Of a DNA stretch of 64,000 nt, positions 23,898 to 46,363 are shown piece after piece. Source of the DNA: Gottschalkiaceae bacterium SANA. GTDB lineage: Bacteria > Bacillota > Clostridia > Tissierellales > GPF-1. Under the pieces are notes generated by a model. It made no database searches. It saw nothing but the letters and a program-made list of their open reading frames with translations, and was not told the origin of the DNA. The stretch is taken from assembly GCA_036323355.1 (NCBI GenBank), contig AP028876.1, positions 1 to 64,000 of the forward strand, given 5' to 3'. Every line of letters starts with the position of its first letter. Position 1 is the first letter of the stretch. The position numbers were made by a program, and so were the translations under genes.

Positions 23898-23949
23898 TTG
23901 ACGGTTCATAAGTATAATAATATTATCAATGTATATACATAACGATAAT
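23898..23949 (+). promoter_or_regulatory. lysR promoter with overlapping palindromic operator
   Basis: TTGACG (23898-23903), 17-base spacer, TATTAT (23921-23926) form a good promoter toward the LysR gene. A near-symmetric element runs over the -10: ATTATC (23922-23927) mirrors GATAAT (23944-23949) around the perfect palindrome ATGTATATACAT (23929-23940). This fits a LysR binding site controlling both directions. Confidence 0.7.
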
Positions 23950-23969
23950 GATATGGATGGAGGCTATTT

Positions 23970-24842
23970 GTGAATATACGCGCAATGAAAATTTTTATTG
24001 AAGTATGTGACTGCGGGAGTATGACGAGAGCAGCGGAAAACTTGTATATGGCTCAACCAGCTGTTAGTCGAGCTATAGCTGAGCTTGAGGCATATTATGA
24101 TACAAAATTTTTTGAACGGATTTCAAGAAGACTTGAAATTACAGAAGCGGGTAAGGTGTATTATTCAGATTCTATTAATATACTGGGTTTGATTGATCGC
24201 CTCGATCTGCATATGAAAAATATAGACAATGTGGGCACCATTCGGGTAGGCACGAGTATAACGATAGGCACTAAGCTGTTACCTGACATTATTTCGCGGT
24301 TTGCAAAAGTATATCCGGAAATAAAAGTAAAAGCCGTTATTGAGAATTCCTATACCATTGAAGAGATGGTTCTAAATAACAAGCTCGACTTGGGAATCAT
24401 TGAAGGAAGTACGCACTTTGATCATATATTCTATGAGGATTTTCGACCCGATTATATGAGTTTTATATGCTCTCAGAGCCATAAATTTGCAAACAAAAAA
24501 ATCGATTCTGAAGAGCTGAATGGTTGTGACTTTCTTTTGCGAGAAGAGGGAAGCGCAGGGCGGGAACAATTTGAGTATTTAAGGACGAATGGTAATCTAA
24601 ATGTGAATACCCTATGGCAGAGTGCGAGTACAAAGGCAATTATTAGTGGTGTGCAAAAGAACATCGGGATTTCATTATTGCCAAGACTTCTTGTGGAAGA
24701 CAGTATCGCAAGTGGGGAAGTCTCGGAATTCGTGGTAAAGAATGTAGAAATTAAGCGATACTTTAAGGTAACCTATCATAAAAACAAATTTTTCACTCCT
24801 GCACTGAAATACCTAAAAGATCGTGTTATTATGGGTAAATAG
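23970..24842 (+). CDS. LysR family transcriptional regulator
   Basis: A 290-residue LysR-type regulator. The winged helix-turn-helix occupies about residues 1-62 (MKIFIEVCDCGSMTRAAENL, AQPAVSRAIAELE) and the substrate-binding domain the rest, beginning with GTIRVGTSITIG. It starts with GTG at 23970 after GGAGG. Divergence from the chrA pair suggests it controls that transporter in response to an anion or a metabolite, which is inferred from position only. Confidence 0.93.
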   Translation: MNIRAMKIFIEVCDCGSMTRAAENLYMAQPAVSRAIAELEAYYDTKFFERISRRLEITEAGKVYYSDSINILGLIDRLDLHMKNIDNVGTIRVGTSITIGTKLLPDIISRFAKVYPEIKVKAVIENSYTIEEMVLNNKLDLGIIEGSTHFDHIFYEDFRPDYMSFICSQSHKFANKKIDSEELNGCDFLLREEGSAGREQFEYLRTNGNLNVNTLWQSASTKAIISGVQKNIGISLLPRLLVEDSIASGEVSEFVVKNVEIKRYFKVTYHKNKFFTPALKYLKDRVIMGK

Positions 24843-25337
24843 AAGAACTTCCTCCTCAAGAGTTGAAATGAGTGTGGTTCTTCGGTGCAATTATGCGGTT
24901 TCGAGAAATAAAGAGAGAGATTTAGCGGCACATTTTACGGTAATTCGGTAAATGACGTGGCAATCTGCGGGGAGCTTATTTGGTGAGGTGTTAAATCCGT
25001 GCACGAAAAGGATTAACTGGATCGTACAGTGTTAGATGGTAAGAAGGCTGAAATAGATATCGAGCTACACTTTTCCTATACGGTATTGAATTTGTTTAGG
25101 GTGCTGGCTCTTTAGAAGAAGGCGTTTTTTTATTGAAAGCTATTGGGAAAAAGTGGTCTTGCATGATCTACCAGTGTCTTGCATTCAATTCTACAAGCGA
25201 TGCTCAACGAGTATGATTTAGGGGTATGGGGGGAGAATATGGGGACCGAATGTTTGAAGTCTTGTACATGAATGGAAAAATCCATTCATGCAGAGAGTTA
25301 AATAAAAAGACAGACATTTAGAAAAGGAGGGGATTAA
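24843..25337. other. Gene-free stretch, possibly decayed coding sequence
   Basis: 495 bases without an intact gene. One plus-strand frame from about 24918 to 25113 reads protein-like segments (for example VLDGKKAEIDIELHFSY) but is broken by several stops, so it may be a remnant. A perfect 10-bp inverted repeat (25267-25276 with 25281-25290, loop AAAA) lacks a T-run. The ribosome binding site of the next gene ends the region. Confidence 0.4.
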
Positions 25338-26330
25338 ATGAAAGGAAATTTGCGAGTAAAAAAAGGAGATGCGATTGGTATTTTTTCGCCATCGTCACCC
25401 ATTACGGCAACTTCTCCTAAGCGCTTTCATCGGGCAAAGCAATTTCTTGAAAATGAAGGGTTTGAAATTATAGAGGGAAATTTGACTGGAAAACAGGATG
25501 GCTATCGTTCCGGCTCGATTCAAGAGAGGGCAGAAGAGTTAAATACATTGATTCGTGATCCAAAGGTGCGGTGCATCATGTCGACAATTGGGGGCATGAA
25601 TTCTAATTCATTATTGCCATATATTGATTATGAAGCTTTTCGACAGGATCCAAAGATTGTGATTGGATATTCGGATGTGACGGCAATTCTATTGGCAATC
25701 TATGCAAAGACAGGGATCACGACCTATTATGGTCCGGCGCTAGTCGCTTCCTTTGGTGAGTATCCGCCCTTTGTTGAGGCTAGCTTTCGATATTTTGAGG
25801 AAGCCGTTATGGGGCAAGTCAATGGCATTCGAACCTTGACAATGCCTGAGACGTGGGCTGAAGAGTATATTCCTTGGGAGACCCAGGATAGAAGTAAGCA
25901 AGCACAAGCCAACCGATGGATCACGGTGCAAGCAGGAATTGCGACTGGCCGATTGATCGGTGGGAACCTCAATACCATGCAGGGAATTTGGGGAACTGAG
26001 TATATGCCGGAGATCAAAAAAGGCGATATTTTACTGATTGAGGATTCATTGAAATCAGCAGCAACCATAGAACGTGGGTTTTCCTTGTTAAAAATCAGTG
26101 GGGTGCTAGATCGTGTGGGCGGTATTCTTTTAGGAAAACATGAACTCTTTGACGATTTGGGGACAGGCAGGAAGCCTTACCAGATTTTGATGGAAGTGTT
26201 AGGCAAGCGAAAGATTCCGATTTTGGCAGATTTTGATTGCTGCCATACCCATCCCATGATAACCGTGCCCATTGGTGCGGAGATAGAATTGGATGTAACG
26301 AGTCAAAAGGTGACGATCCTTTCGGATTAA
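25338..26330 (+). CDS. S66 family serine peptidase (LD-carboxypeptidase / MccF-like)
   Basis: A 330-residue S66 peptidase. The Ser-Glu-His triad is readable as Ser112 (IGYSDVTAILLA), Glu235 (LLIEDS) and His303 (CCHTHP), with the 68-residue Glu-His spacing known from MccF. Family members cleave LD-linked muropeptides in cell-wall recycling or detoxify microcin C-like compounds; the longer mid-region with GGNL resembles the MccF-like branch. No signal peptide is seen, so it acts in the cytoplasm. AAAGGAGG precedes the ATG. An imperfect 12-bp hairpin follows at 26335-26368. Confidence 0.9.
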   Translation: MKGNLRVKKGDAIGIFSPSSPITATSPKRFHRAKQFLENEGFEIIEGNLTGKQDGYRSGSIQERAEELNTLIRDPKVRCIMSTIGGMNSNSLLPYIDYEAFRQDPKIVIGYSDVTAILLAIYAKTGITTYYGPALVASFGEYPPFVEASFRYFEEAVMGQVNGIRTLTMPETWAEEYIPWETQDRSKQAQANRWITVQAGIATGRLIGGNLNTMQGIWGTEYMPEIKKGDILLIEDSLKSAATIERGFSLLKISGVLDRVGGILLGKHELFDDLGTGRKPYQILMEVLGKRKIPILADFDCCHTHPMITVPIGAEIELDVTSQKVTILSD

Positions 26331-26402
26331 GAAGAAATATTCCTTCTATATAAAGGAAGGAAGTATTTGATGCATTGCACCTAGGTTTGAGGAAGGTAAA
26401 TG

Positions 26403-26960
26403 ATGGAAGAAACTTTGTGTTATATAGGTCGAAAACTAAATGATCATCATATTCGCTGGGCTGTTGGCGCTTCGGTAATGCTCCATCAGCTCGGACTCAT
26501 AGAACATCCTCAGGACGTCGATATTCATGTAGCCACTGAAGACATCGATAAGGCTGACGAAATTTTTCAAAGCATAGGTCAAAAGCAACCGAAAAAAAAG
26601 ACCAAGCAATATTCAACTCAATTCTTCTATCAGTACAAGGTGAATGGAGTGGATATCGATGTCATGGCTGGACTGGCAATCAATTGTGCTGACGGAATTT
26701 TTCAACATGTCTTTGATCAACAGTCAATTTCACAAGTGATTAGCAAAAGGGGTGTAAAGATTCCCTTTGCAGCTTTAGAAGATTGGTTTGTTCTTTATCT
26801 ATTGCTTCCCAAAAGGGAAGTTAAAGTTGAAATGATAGAAAACTATTTACAATTATATGGCCTACAACATCCATTCTTGTTGGAGCGAGCTTTACGTGGC
26901 TACATACCGAAAGAGGCAAGAGAAAGAGTAATCCGCTTATTAGGTCGCGATAAAGTGTAG
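26403..26960 (+). CDS. Nucleotidyltransferase-fold protein of unknown function
   Basis: A 185-residue protein with the pattern of the minimal nucleotidyltransferase superfamily: VGASVMLHQLG, then HPQDVDIHV giving the metal-binding Asp-x-Asp (about 38 and 40), and a third acidic strand GVDIDVMAG. The C-terminal part is helical and basic. Such proteins include antibiotic-modifying enzymes, AbiEii-type toxins and uncharacterised housekeeping forms; no antitoxin partner is adjacent, so I assign no function. The ATG at 26403 is best placed after AGGAAGG; 26400 is an alternative. Confidence 0.7.
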   Translation: MEETLCYIGRKLNDHHIRWAVGASVMLHQLGLIEHPQDVDIHVATEDIDKADEIFQSIGQKQPKKKTKQYSTQFFYQYKVNGVDIDVMAGLAINCADGIFQHVFDQQSISQVISKRGVKIPFAALEDWFVLYLLLPKREVKVEMIENYLQLYGLQHPFLLERALRGYIPKEARERVIRLLGRDKV

Positions 26961-27144
26961 AAAAAATTAAAAAGATAAGAGGTAGACTTTGGAAAAATTG
27001 CAAGGAACAGCTGTGAGACGGCATTGGTTTATGAAAGAGGAAGTCACATGCTAAACACTAGATCAAGTGGATGAAAATTAATTTGTGGATGAAGAAACAC
27101 TAGGAGCGGGTGAATGAAATTTTAGTACTCAGCTGGGTGAAATA
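26961..27144. other. Intergenic stretch before rRNA operon 2
   Basis: No gene is visible. A segment near 27056-27078 (CACTAG..CAAGTGGATGA) recurs with changes upstream of operon 3 near 32979-32999, which suggests that the duplicated rRNA unit once extended further to the left and has decayed. Confidence 0.4.
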
Positions 27145-27183
27145 TCTGTAAATTCTGCCTATAAAAAGAATCGAGGAAACGTG

Positions 27184-27212
27184 TTGACAGGGGGTGGATC
27201 CTCTGGTAAGAT
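27184..27212 (+). promoter_or_regulatory. rrn operon 2 promoter P1
   Basis: TTGACA (27184-27189), 17-base spacer, TAAGAT (27207-27212). Confidence 0.82.
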
Positions 27213-27344
27213 AGGTAAGCAGTCAAGGAAAATGACTGGAACAAAAACGCTGAAATGCAGGTAACATCAAGGTTTCAGCAAAAAACTCGAAAATGAATTC
27301 TTCTGGAAGAAGAAAACAGATTTGAGAAAAAAAGAAAGATTAGC

Positions 27345-27373
27345 TTGACAGAGCCTAAGGGTTATGGTAAACT
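27345..27373 (+). promoter_or_regulatory. rrn operon 2 promoter P2
   Basis: TTGACA (27345-27350), 17-base spacer, TAAACT (27368-27373), followed by the conserved AATCAAGTCGCCAAAGAGCG leader and boxA. Confidence 0.85.
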
Positions 27374-27524
27374 AATCAAGTCGCCAAAGAGCGGCAATGA
27401 TCTTTGAAAACTGAACATGACAGCCTCGAATTTGACCTTTTGGTCAATGAAGAAGTAACAAGAAATACGCTAAATCAAGCAGTAATGCTTGGTTGGTAAA
27501 AGCACCCTTAGGGGTGGAAATATT

Positions 27525-29058
<1,534 letters not shown>

Positions 29059-29238
29059 GGGAGAAACGAGACTGTCATGTTCTGTTTTGAGAGATCATTT
29101 TTTATGTGATTTCTTTTTTGTTCTTTGAAAACTCAATAAGAATCATCCAAGCAAAAATAAAAAACAAACACAGCACTAGATGTAAATCGAAGTGGGTGAA
29201 TGTAATTTTTTTGTCTTTAGAATTCTCTTTTAAGAAAC

Positions 29239-32176
<2,938 letters not shown>

Positions 32177-32252
32177 AGATTAGAAGAGAGTTTTAAAGCG
32201 GATGATTCTTGTTGAGTTTTGAGAGAGCAAATAAGTTTTCTTGACAAAAGAA

Positions 32253-32369
<117 letters not shown>

Positions 32370-32426
32370 TCTTTTTTTTATGTAAAAAATTAAGGTCTAC
32401 CGATAGATAAGAAGCAAATGACATTC

Positions 32427-32463
32427 ACGATTGTAAGGGAATTCCTTACAGTCGTATTTTTTT
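32427..32463 (+). terminator. Terminator of rRNA operon 2
   Basis: A 12-bp stem ACGATTGTAAGG (32427-32438) with CCTTACAGTCGT (32444-32455), one G-T pair, loop GAATT, then seven Ts. Confidence 0.95.
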
Positions 32464-32506
32464 GTGCGATTCTATACGAAACTGGTGCGAGCAAAACCAG
32501 TAGACT

Positions 32507-33066
32507 GGATGGGGGGATTTTGAAGGTGCTCTCTTCTCGTGACTGCAGCGGGTCATTCTATTCGAAAAATTATCATTTCTATTTCTTGGTTGACATTAAA
32601 GAAGGGAAATCGGTGAAGAGTCTTTTTACTTTTGTGAAGTGGGTTGAAGTATTCTTAATACCCGGCGCGATGGTCTGATTCAGTCTCCGTTCATGGATAA
32701 TTGAAGTATTGAGCTGTTTAATTTGGCCGGATCTTGCGTCTCTCGCTCTCGTCGCGAGTATCGATTCCAGTGCAGGGAAGGTTGGTTTTTGATAATAGTA
32801 AAAATGTGTAGGGTGCGCTGGAAAAACGATAATGGACTTAGTACTTGCTTGTATAATATGGAAACAACAGGGTGCTTGCTAGAAAGAGTGGCACCCTTTT
32901 CAGATGGTCTTGGTCGATGGGTGATCTTGAATGGTGGAATGGGAAATAATGTATATGAAGGGAAACTGATGGAGAACCACTAGGACAAGTGGATGAGGCA
33001 ACAGAAAAAGATCAAAAGCACAAGAAAAAGAAGAGCGGGAAGACGGGTTTCTTCAGCGTTGAATTA
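32507..33066. other. Spacer between rRNA operons 2 and 3
   Basis: 560 bases with no supported gene. Several short open frames exist but have no convincing start sites or recognisable products. A weak 6-bp hairpin followed by four Ts lies at 32870-32900, shortly after a TATAAT at 32852-32857 that has no matching -35. Confidence 0.5.
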
Positions 33067-33105
33067 TCTGTAAATTCTGCCTATAAAAAGAATCGAGGAA
33101 ACGTG

Positions 33106-33134
33106 TTGACAGGGGGTGGATCCTCTGGTAAGAT
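33106..33134 (+). promoter_or_regulatory. rrn operon 3 promoter P1
   Basis: TTGACA (33106-33111), 17-base spacer, TAAGAT (33129-33134); same as operon 2. Confidence 0.82.
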
Positions 33135-33266
33135 AGGTAAGCAGTCAAGGAAAATGACTGGAACAAAAACGCTGAAATGCAGGTAACATCAAGGTTTCAG
33201 CAAAAAACTCGAAAATGAATTCTTCTGGAAGAAGAAAACAGATTTGAGAAAAAAAGAAAGATTAGC

Positions 33267-33295
33267 TTGACAGAGCCTGAGGGTTATGGTAAACT
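33267..33295 (+). promoter_or_regulatory. rrn operon 3 promoter P2
   Basis: TTGACA (33267-33272), 17-base spacer with one substitution relative to operon 2, TAAACT (33290-33295). Confidence 0.85.
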
Positions 33296-33446
33296 AATCA
33301 AGTCGCCAAAGAGCGGCAATGATCTTTGAAAACTGAACATGACAGCCTCGAATTTGACCTTTTGGTCAATGAAGAAGTAACAAGAAATACGCTAAATCAA
33401 GCAGTAATGCTTGGTTGGTAAAAGCACCCTTAGGGGTGGAAATATT

Positions 33447-34980
<1,534 letters not shown>

Positions 34981-35160
34981 GGGAGAAACGAGACTGTCAT
35001 GTTCTGTTTTGAGAGATCATTTTTTATGTGATTTCTTTTTTGTTCTTTGAAAACTCAATAAGAATCATCCAAGCAAAAATAAAAAACAAACACAGCACTA
35101 GATGTAAATCGAAGTGGGTGAATGTAATTTTTTTGTCTTTAGAATTCTCTTTTAAGAAAC

Positions 35161-38098
<2,938 letters not shown>

Positions 38099-38174
38099 AG
38101 ATTAGAAGAGAGTTTTAAAGCGGATGATTCTTGTTGAGTTTTGAGAGAGCAAATAAGCTTTCTTGACAAAAGAA

Positions 38175-38291
<117 letters not shown>

Positions 38292-38348
38292 TCTTTTTTT
38301 TATGTAAAAAATTAAGACCTACCGATAGATAAGAAGCAAATGACATTC

Positions 38349-38387
38349 ACGATTGTAAGGGAATTCCTTACAGTCGTATTTTTTTTT
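38349..38387 (+). terminator. Terminator of rRNA operon 3
   Basis: Same 12-bp stem as the operon 2 terminator (38349-38360 with 38366-38377), with a longer T-run. Confidence 0.95.
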
Positions 38388-38428
38388 GCGATTCTATACG
38401 AAACTGGAGCGAGCAAAACCAGTAGACT

Positions 38429-39530
38429 AGAGGGAGAATGTTAGCTTCTCATAAGTGGAGGGAATTCTAGTTACCAAATTTTCAAGATTACAGCGGGAGT
38501 AGGGGCGATGGAGAGGTTTATTCACAAGATCATGGGTATTCAGACTGAGAAGATTCGAAAGGGCTACTGGCTTCAATTCAAGGTTTGTGTACAAATACAA
38601 GTTTGAAATTTGATTGTATTCTACGCCCTGAAAGATTTGTTCATTTTGAGGATCGATAGATTTGGCAAAATGAGTCACATAGGTGAATCGGTATCGTGGT
38701 ATCGGCAAAGGTCTAGGTAAAAGTAGGAGGTAGATCTTGCGCAGTGATCTTTGCAGTTTTTGGTATAATGGTACAAGTCTATTTGAAAGTGGAAGAAAAG
38801 GATATTCAGGAGTCATTCATGATAGAGGAATGTCTTTCATTTAATGACAAATGTAAAAAAAATTTAAATTTATGGCATTGTACGGGTTGCTACTCTCGTG
38901 GTTGGGTGATTGGGCTGGGAATAGATGCTATACTCAGTATTGTATTCGTTGAAAAAGTATGTGCTAGAGCGGTATGGGAATATGTTTGCGCAAGATCACC
39001 TGAAATTTGTAAAATAGAAGTCATATGGATGGATACCGAGAACTCGATTGATTACTTATCAATAAACTGCTCACGTAGATGGAGTGCAGGTAAGAGCACA
39101 GGGGAAGACTTCTTTCATCGTTTGTGAAGAAGTTCAAAGTATTGTTGCGTCGGTTGTTTTTCTTAGAAGAGCGACCATTCGCGGATGAGATTGAACATTC
39201 ATGAATGAATTAGCGCTTTGATTGGGTGTACTTAACCAGAGTTTTATGACTTTCTATTCTGAAATGGTGACGTTCTTTGGATGAAAAATTTGATCTGCTG
39301 AGACTAGATCGGCCTTGCAAGCGATATGGAAATATTCATAATCGGTCAGGTATCTGCGGTATAAGTGGAAAAGAGCAGGGGTATAGATGAAGTGAATAGG
39401 TAAACAATCACTGCAGATTATTTTGGATCTGTAGCAAAGGACACAAGATCCTGTAGGAAAAACTGATGAAAATGAGATTTTAACACAAGAGAAAAACGAG
39501 TACTGAGAGTAAGGTGAAACGGATGAATTT
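38429..39530. other. Spacer between rRNA operons 3 and 4
   Basis: 1,102 bases without a gene I can support. The longest plus-strand frame, 38744-39127 (127 codons, GTG start, Cys-rich, AGGAGG 13 bases upstream), matches no family I recognise and is listed only as a possibility. A TATAAT lies at 38764-38769 inside it without a proper -35. The rest is featureless. Confidence 0.5.
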
Positions 39531-39569
39531 TCTGTAAATTCCGCCTATAAAAAGAATCGAGGAAACGTG

Positions 39570-39598
39570 TTGACAGGGGGTGGATCCTCTGGTAAGAT
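39570..39598 (+). promoter_or_regulatory. rrn operon 4 promoter P1
   Basis: TTGACA (39570-39575), 17-base spacer, TAAGAT (39593-39598). The leader from 39531 matches operons 2 and 3 without gaps. Confidence 0.82.
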
Positions 39599-39730
39599 AG
39601 GTAAGCAGTCAAGGAAAATGACTGGAACAAAAACGCTGAAATGCAGGTAACATCAAGGTTTCAGCAAAAAACTCGAAAATGAATTCTTCTGGAAGAAGAA
39701 AACAGATTTGAGAAAAAAAGAAAGATTAGC

Positions 39731-39759
39731 TTGACAGAGCCTAAGGGTTATGGTAAACT
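39731..39759 (+). promoter_or_regulatory. rrn operon 4 promoter P2
   Basis: TTGACA (39731-39736), 17-base spacer, TAAACT (39754-39759). Confidence 0.85.
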
Positions 39760-39910
39760 AATCAAGTCGCCAAAGAGCGGCAATGATCTTTGAAAACTGA
39801 ACATGACAGCCTCGAATTTGACCTTTTGGTCAATGAAGAAGTAACAAGAAATACGCTAAATCAAGCAGTAATGCTTGGTTGGTAAAAGCACCCTTAGGGG
39901 TGGAAATATT

Positions 39911-41444
<1,534 letters not shown>

Positions 41445-41624
41445 GGGAGAAACGAGACTGTCATGTTCTGTTTTGAGAGATCATTTTTTATGTGATTTCT
41501 TTTTTGTTCTTTGAAAACTCAATAAGAATCATCCAAGCAAAAATAAAAAACAAACACAGCACTAGATGTAAATCGAAGTGGGTGAATGTAATTTTTTTGT
41601 CTTTAGAATTCTCTTTTAAGAAAC

Positions 41625-44561
<2,937 letters not shown>

Positions 44562-44637
44562 AGATTAGAAGAGAGTTTTAAAGCGGATGATTCTTGTTGA
44601 GTTTTGAGAGAGCAAATAAGCTTTCTTGACAAAAGAA

Positions 44638-44754
<117 letters not shown>

Positions 44755-44785
44755 TCTTTTTCGTATGCAGTACGAAAAGAGATAG

Positions 44786-44873
44786 GCCGGGGTGGCGGAA
44801 CTGGCAGACGCACTGGACTCAAAATCCAGCGATCATTGCGATCGTATCGGTTCGATTCCGATCCTCGGCACCA
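44786..44873 (+). tRNA. tRNA-Leu (CAA)
   Basis: Class II tRNA of 88 bases with a long variable arm (GCGATCATTGCGATCGT). Anticodon CAA in CTCAAAA. CCA encoded. First of eleven tRNAs behind operon 4. Confidence 0.95.
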
Positions 44874-44876
44874 TCT

Positions 44877-44951
44877 GGCCCTATGGTCAAGCGGTTAAGA
44901 CACCGCCCTTTCACGGCGGTAACCCGGGTTCGAATCCCGGTAGGGTCACCA
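44877..44951 (+). tRNA. tRNA-Glu (TTC)
   Basis: Anticodon TTC in the loop CTTTCAC; acceptor GGCCCTA/TAGGGTC; CCA encoded. Only three bases separate it from tRNA-Leu. Confidence 0.95.
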
Positions 44952-44982
44952 TTTTTTCACTAGTCATACTTTATGACAAAGT

Positions 44983-45058
44983 GGGCGCTTAGCTCAGTTG
45001 GGAGAGCACCTGCCTTACAAGCAGGGGGTCATTGGTTCGAGCCCAATAGTGCCCACCA
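44983..45058 (+). tRNA. tRNA-Val (TAC)
   Basis: Anticodon TAC in CTTACAA; acceptor GGGCGCT/AGTGCCC; CCA encoded. Confidence 0.95.
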
Positions 45059-45079
45059 TTTTTGTTTAAAATGCATTGT

Positions 45080-45155
<76 letters not shown>

Positions 45156-45162
45156 TAGAAAT

Positions 45163-45216
45163 ATTAGGTAGTCGAAGATTACCTAATGAAGCTTTAGATG
45201 ATTTTCAATCATCTAA
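45163..45216 (+). other. Two back-to-back hairpins in the tRNA-Thr/tRNA-Tyr spacer
   Basis: ATTAGGTA (45163-45170) pairs with TACCTAAT (45180-45187); TTAGATGATT (45194-45203) pairs with AATCATCTAA (45207-45216). Neither has a T-run, so they are more likely processing signals than terminators. Confidence 0.6.
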
Positions 45217-45219
45217 CAT

Positions 45220-45305
45220 GGGGGGGTTCCCGAGTTGGCCAAAGGGGACGGACTGTAAATCCGTTAGCTGCGCTTTCACTGGTTCGAATCCAGTCCCCCC
45301 CACCA
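45220..45305 (+). tRNA. tRNA-Tyr (GTA)
   Basis: Class II tRNA of 86 bases; anticodon GTA in CTGTAAA; acceptor stem of seven G-C pairs; CCA encoded. Confidence 0.95.
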
Positions 45306-45357
45306 ATTTTCTTTTTGAGTATTGGAAAACGGGGAAGAGTATTGACAATGATAATAT

Positions 45358-45443
45358 GCGGGTGTGGCGGAATTTGGCAGACGCACTAGATTTAGGATCT
45401 AGCGCCTAACAGCGTGGGGGTTCGAGTCCCTTCACCCGCACCA
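45358..45443 (+). tRNA. tRNA-Leu (TAG)
   Basis: Class II tRNA of 86 bases; anticodon TAG in TTTAGGA; acceptor GCGGGTG/CACCCGC; CCA encoded. Confidence 0.95.
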
Positions 45444-45451
45444 TTATATAT

Positions 45452-45527
45452 GACCCATTAGCTCAGTTGGTAGAGCATCTGACTTTTAATCAGGGTGTCC
45501 GGCGTTCGAATCGCCGATGGGTCACCA
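45452..45527 (+). tRNA. tRNA-Lys (TTT)
   Basis: Anticodon TTT in CTTTTAA; acceptor GACCCAT/ATGGGTC; CCA encoded. Confidence 0.95.
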
Positions 45528-45534
45528 ATTACAT

Positions 45535-45623
45535 GGAGAGGTACCGAAGTGGTCATAACGGGGCGGTCTTGAAAACCGTTAGGGTGCAAGCCCACGTGGG
45601 TTCGAATCCCACCCTCTCCGCCA
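45535..45623 (+). tRNA. tRNA-Ser (TGA)
   Basis: Class II tRNA of 89 bases; anticodon TGA in CTTGAAA; discriminator G, long variable arm; CCA encoded. Confidence 0.95.
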
Positions 45624-45682
45624 CCGCCAAATCATGATCAGGTTTGACATCATGAAAAACATCAGTTCTTGTTTTGGCATTT

Positions 45683-45759
45683 CGGGGTGTAGCGCAGTTT
45701 GGTAGCGCATCTGGTTTGGGACCAGAGGGCCGCGGGTTCAAATCCTGCCACCCCGACCA
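45683..45759 (+). tRNA. tRNA-Pro (TGG)
   Basis: Anticodon TGG in TTTGGGA; acceptor CGGGGTG/CACCCCG; CCA encoded. The spacer from tRNA-Ser can fold through GCCAAA/TTTGGC. Confidence 0.95.
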
Positions 45760-45764
45760 TAAAT

Positions 45765-45841
<77 letters not shown>

Positions 45842-45897
45842 TTTATACAATATCGCGTTGATTAAATGATCAGTTTACTTGATGAGGCGATAGTTTT

Positions 45898-45973
45898 GCC
45901 CAGATAGCTCAGTCGGTAGAGCAGGGGACTGAAAATCCCCGTGTCGGTGGTTCGATTCCGCCTCTGGGCACCA
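45898..45973 (+). tRNA. tRNA-Phe (GAA)
   Basis: Anticodon GAA in CTGAAAA; acceptor GCCCAGA/TCTGGGC; CCA encoded. Last gene of operon 4. Confidence 0.95.
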
Positions 45974-45978
45974 ACAAA

Positions 45979-46003
45979 GACAACCTATTGGGTTGTTTTT
46001 TTG
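45979..46003 (+). terminator. Terminator of rRNA operon 4 and tRNA array
   Basis: Short stem ACAACC with GGTTGT around a 5-base loop, then seven Ts. Confidence 0.88.
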
Positions 46004-46031
46004 TTTGCCCTTAATTATCGAAAAACAATAG

Positions 46032-46078
46032 AACGTCAATTCTTTAAGATAAAGACTTATGGGATTGGCGTTTTTTTT
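46032..46078 (+). terminator. Second, backup terminator
   Basis: AACGTCAAT (46032-46040) pairs with ATTGGCGTT (46064-46072) over a long loop, followed by a T-run. It is in tandem with the preceding terminator. From here to 46363 I see no gene; TTGAAT (46274-46279) and TATGAT (46299-46304), 19 bases apart, may be the promoter of the next gene. Confidence 0.75.
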
Positions 46079-46363
46079 GATGGTCTAATGGGTGCATAGG
46101 GTGTAAAAAGATAGTTTCTAAGTTTACTTGTATTTCAACTGGGGAAGTCGAGTACATAAGAAAGAAATAAGGGGCTATGTTTCCTTGGAAAGGGTGTATA
46201 GCAAGGTGGCAAGTCAATGATCGGTAAGAGGGGTGGGCGATTAACCGATGAACCCTGTTGATCGCTGAAAGAGTTGAATGAATTTTTGATATACTTAATA
46301 TGATAAAGTTATTTCGATCGTTATTGGTTTAGGATAAGAAAAATATGAGCATGGAGGCGGCGA

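Noticed and set aside
32852-32900. TATAAT followed by a short hairpin with four Ts, as a mini small RNA
   Set aside because: No -35 element at a usable distance and the product would be only about 30 bases.
32418-33186. Three short open frames in the spacer between rRNA operons 2 and 3
   Set aside because: They run into the terminator or the rRNA leader repeat, have low-complexity products and lack good ribosome binding sites.
38427-38816. 129-codon minus-strand frame after rRNA operon 3
   Set aside because: Composition looks non-coding, no ribosome binding site, overlaps another unsupported frame.
46081-46363. Possible riboswitch or leader RNA before the Ntn hydrolase
   Set aside because: Only weak pairings (about 5 bp) and no conserved aptamer pattern could be found.
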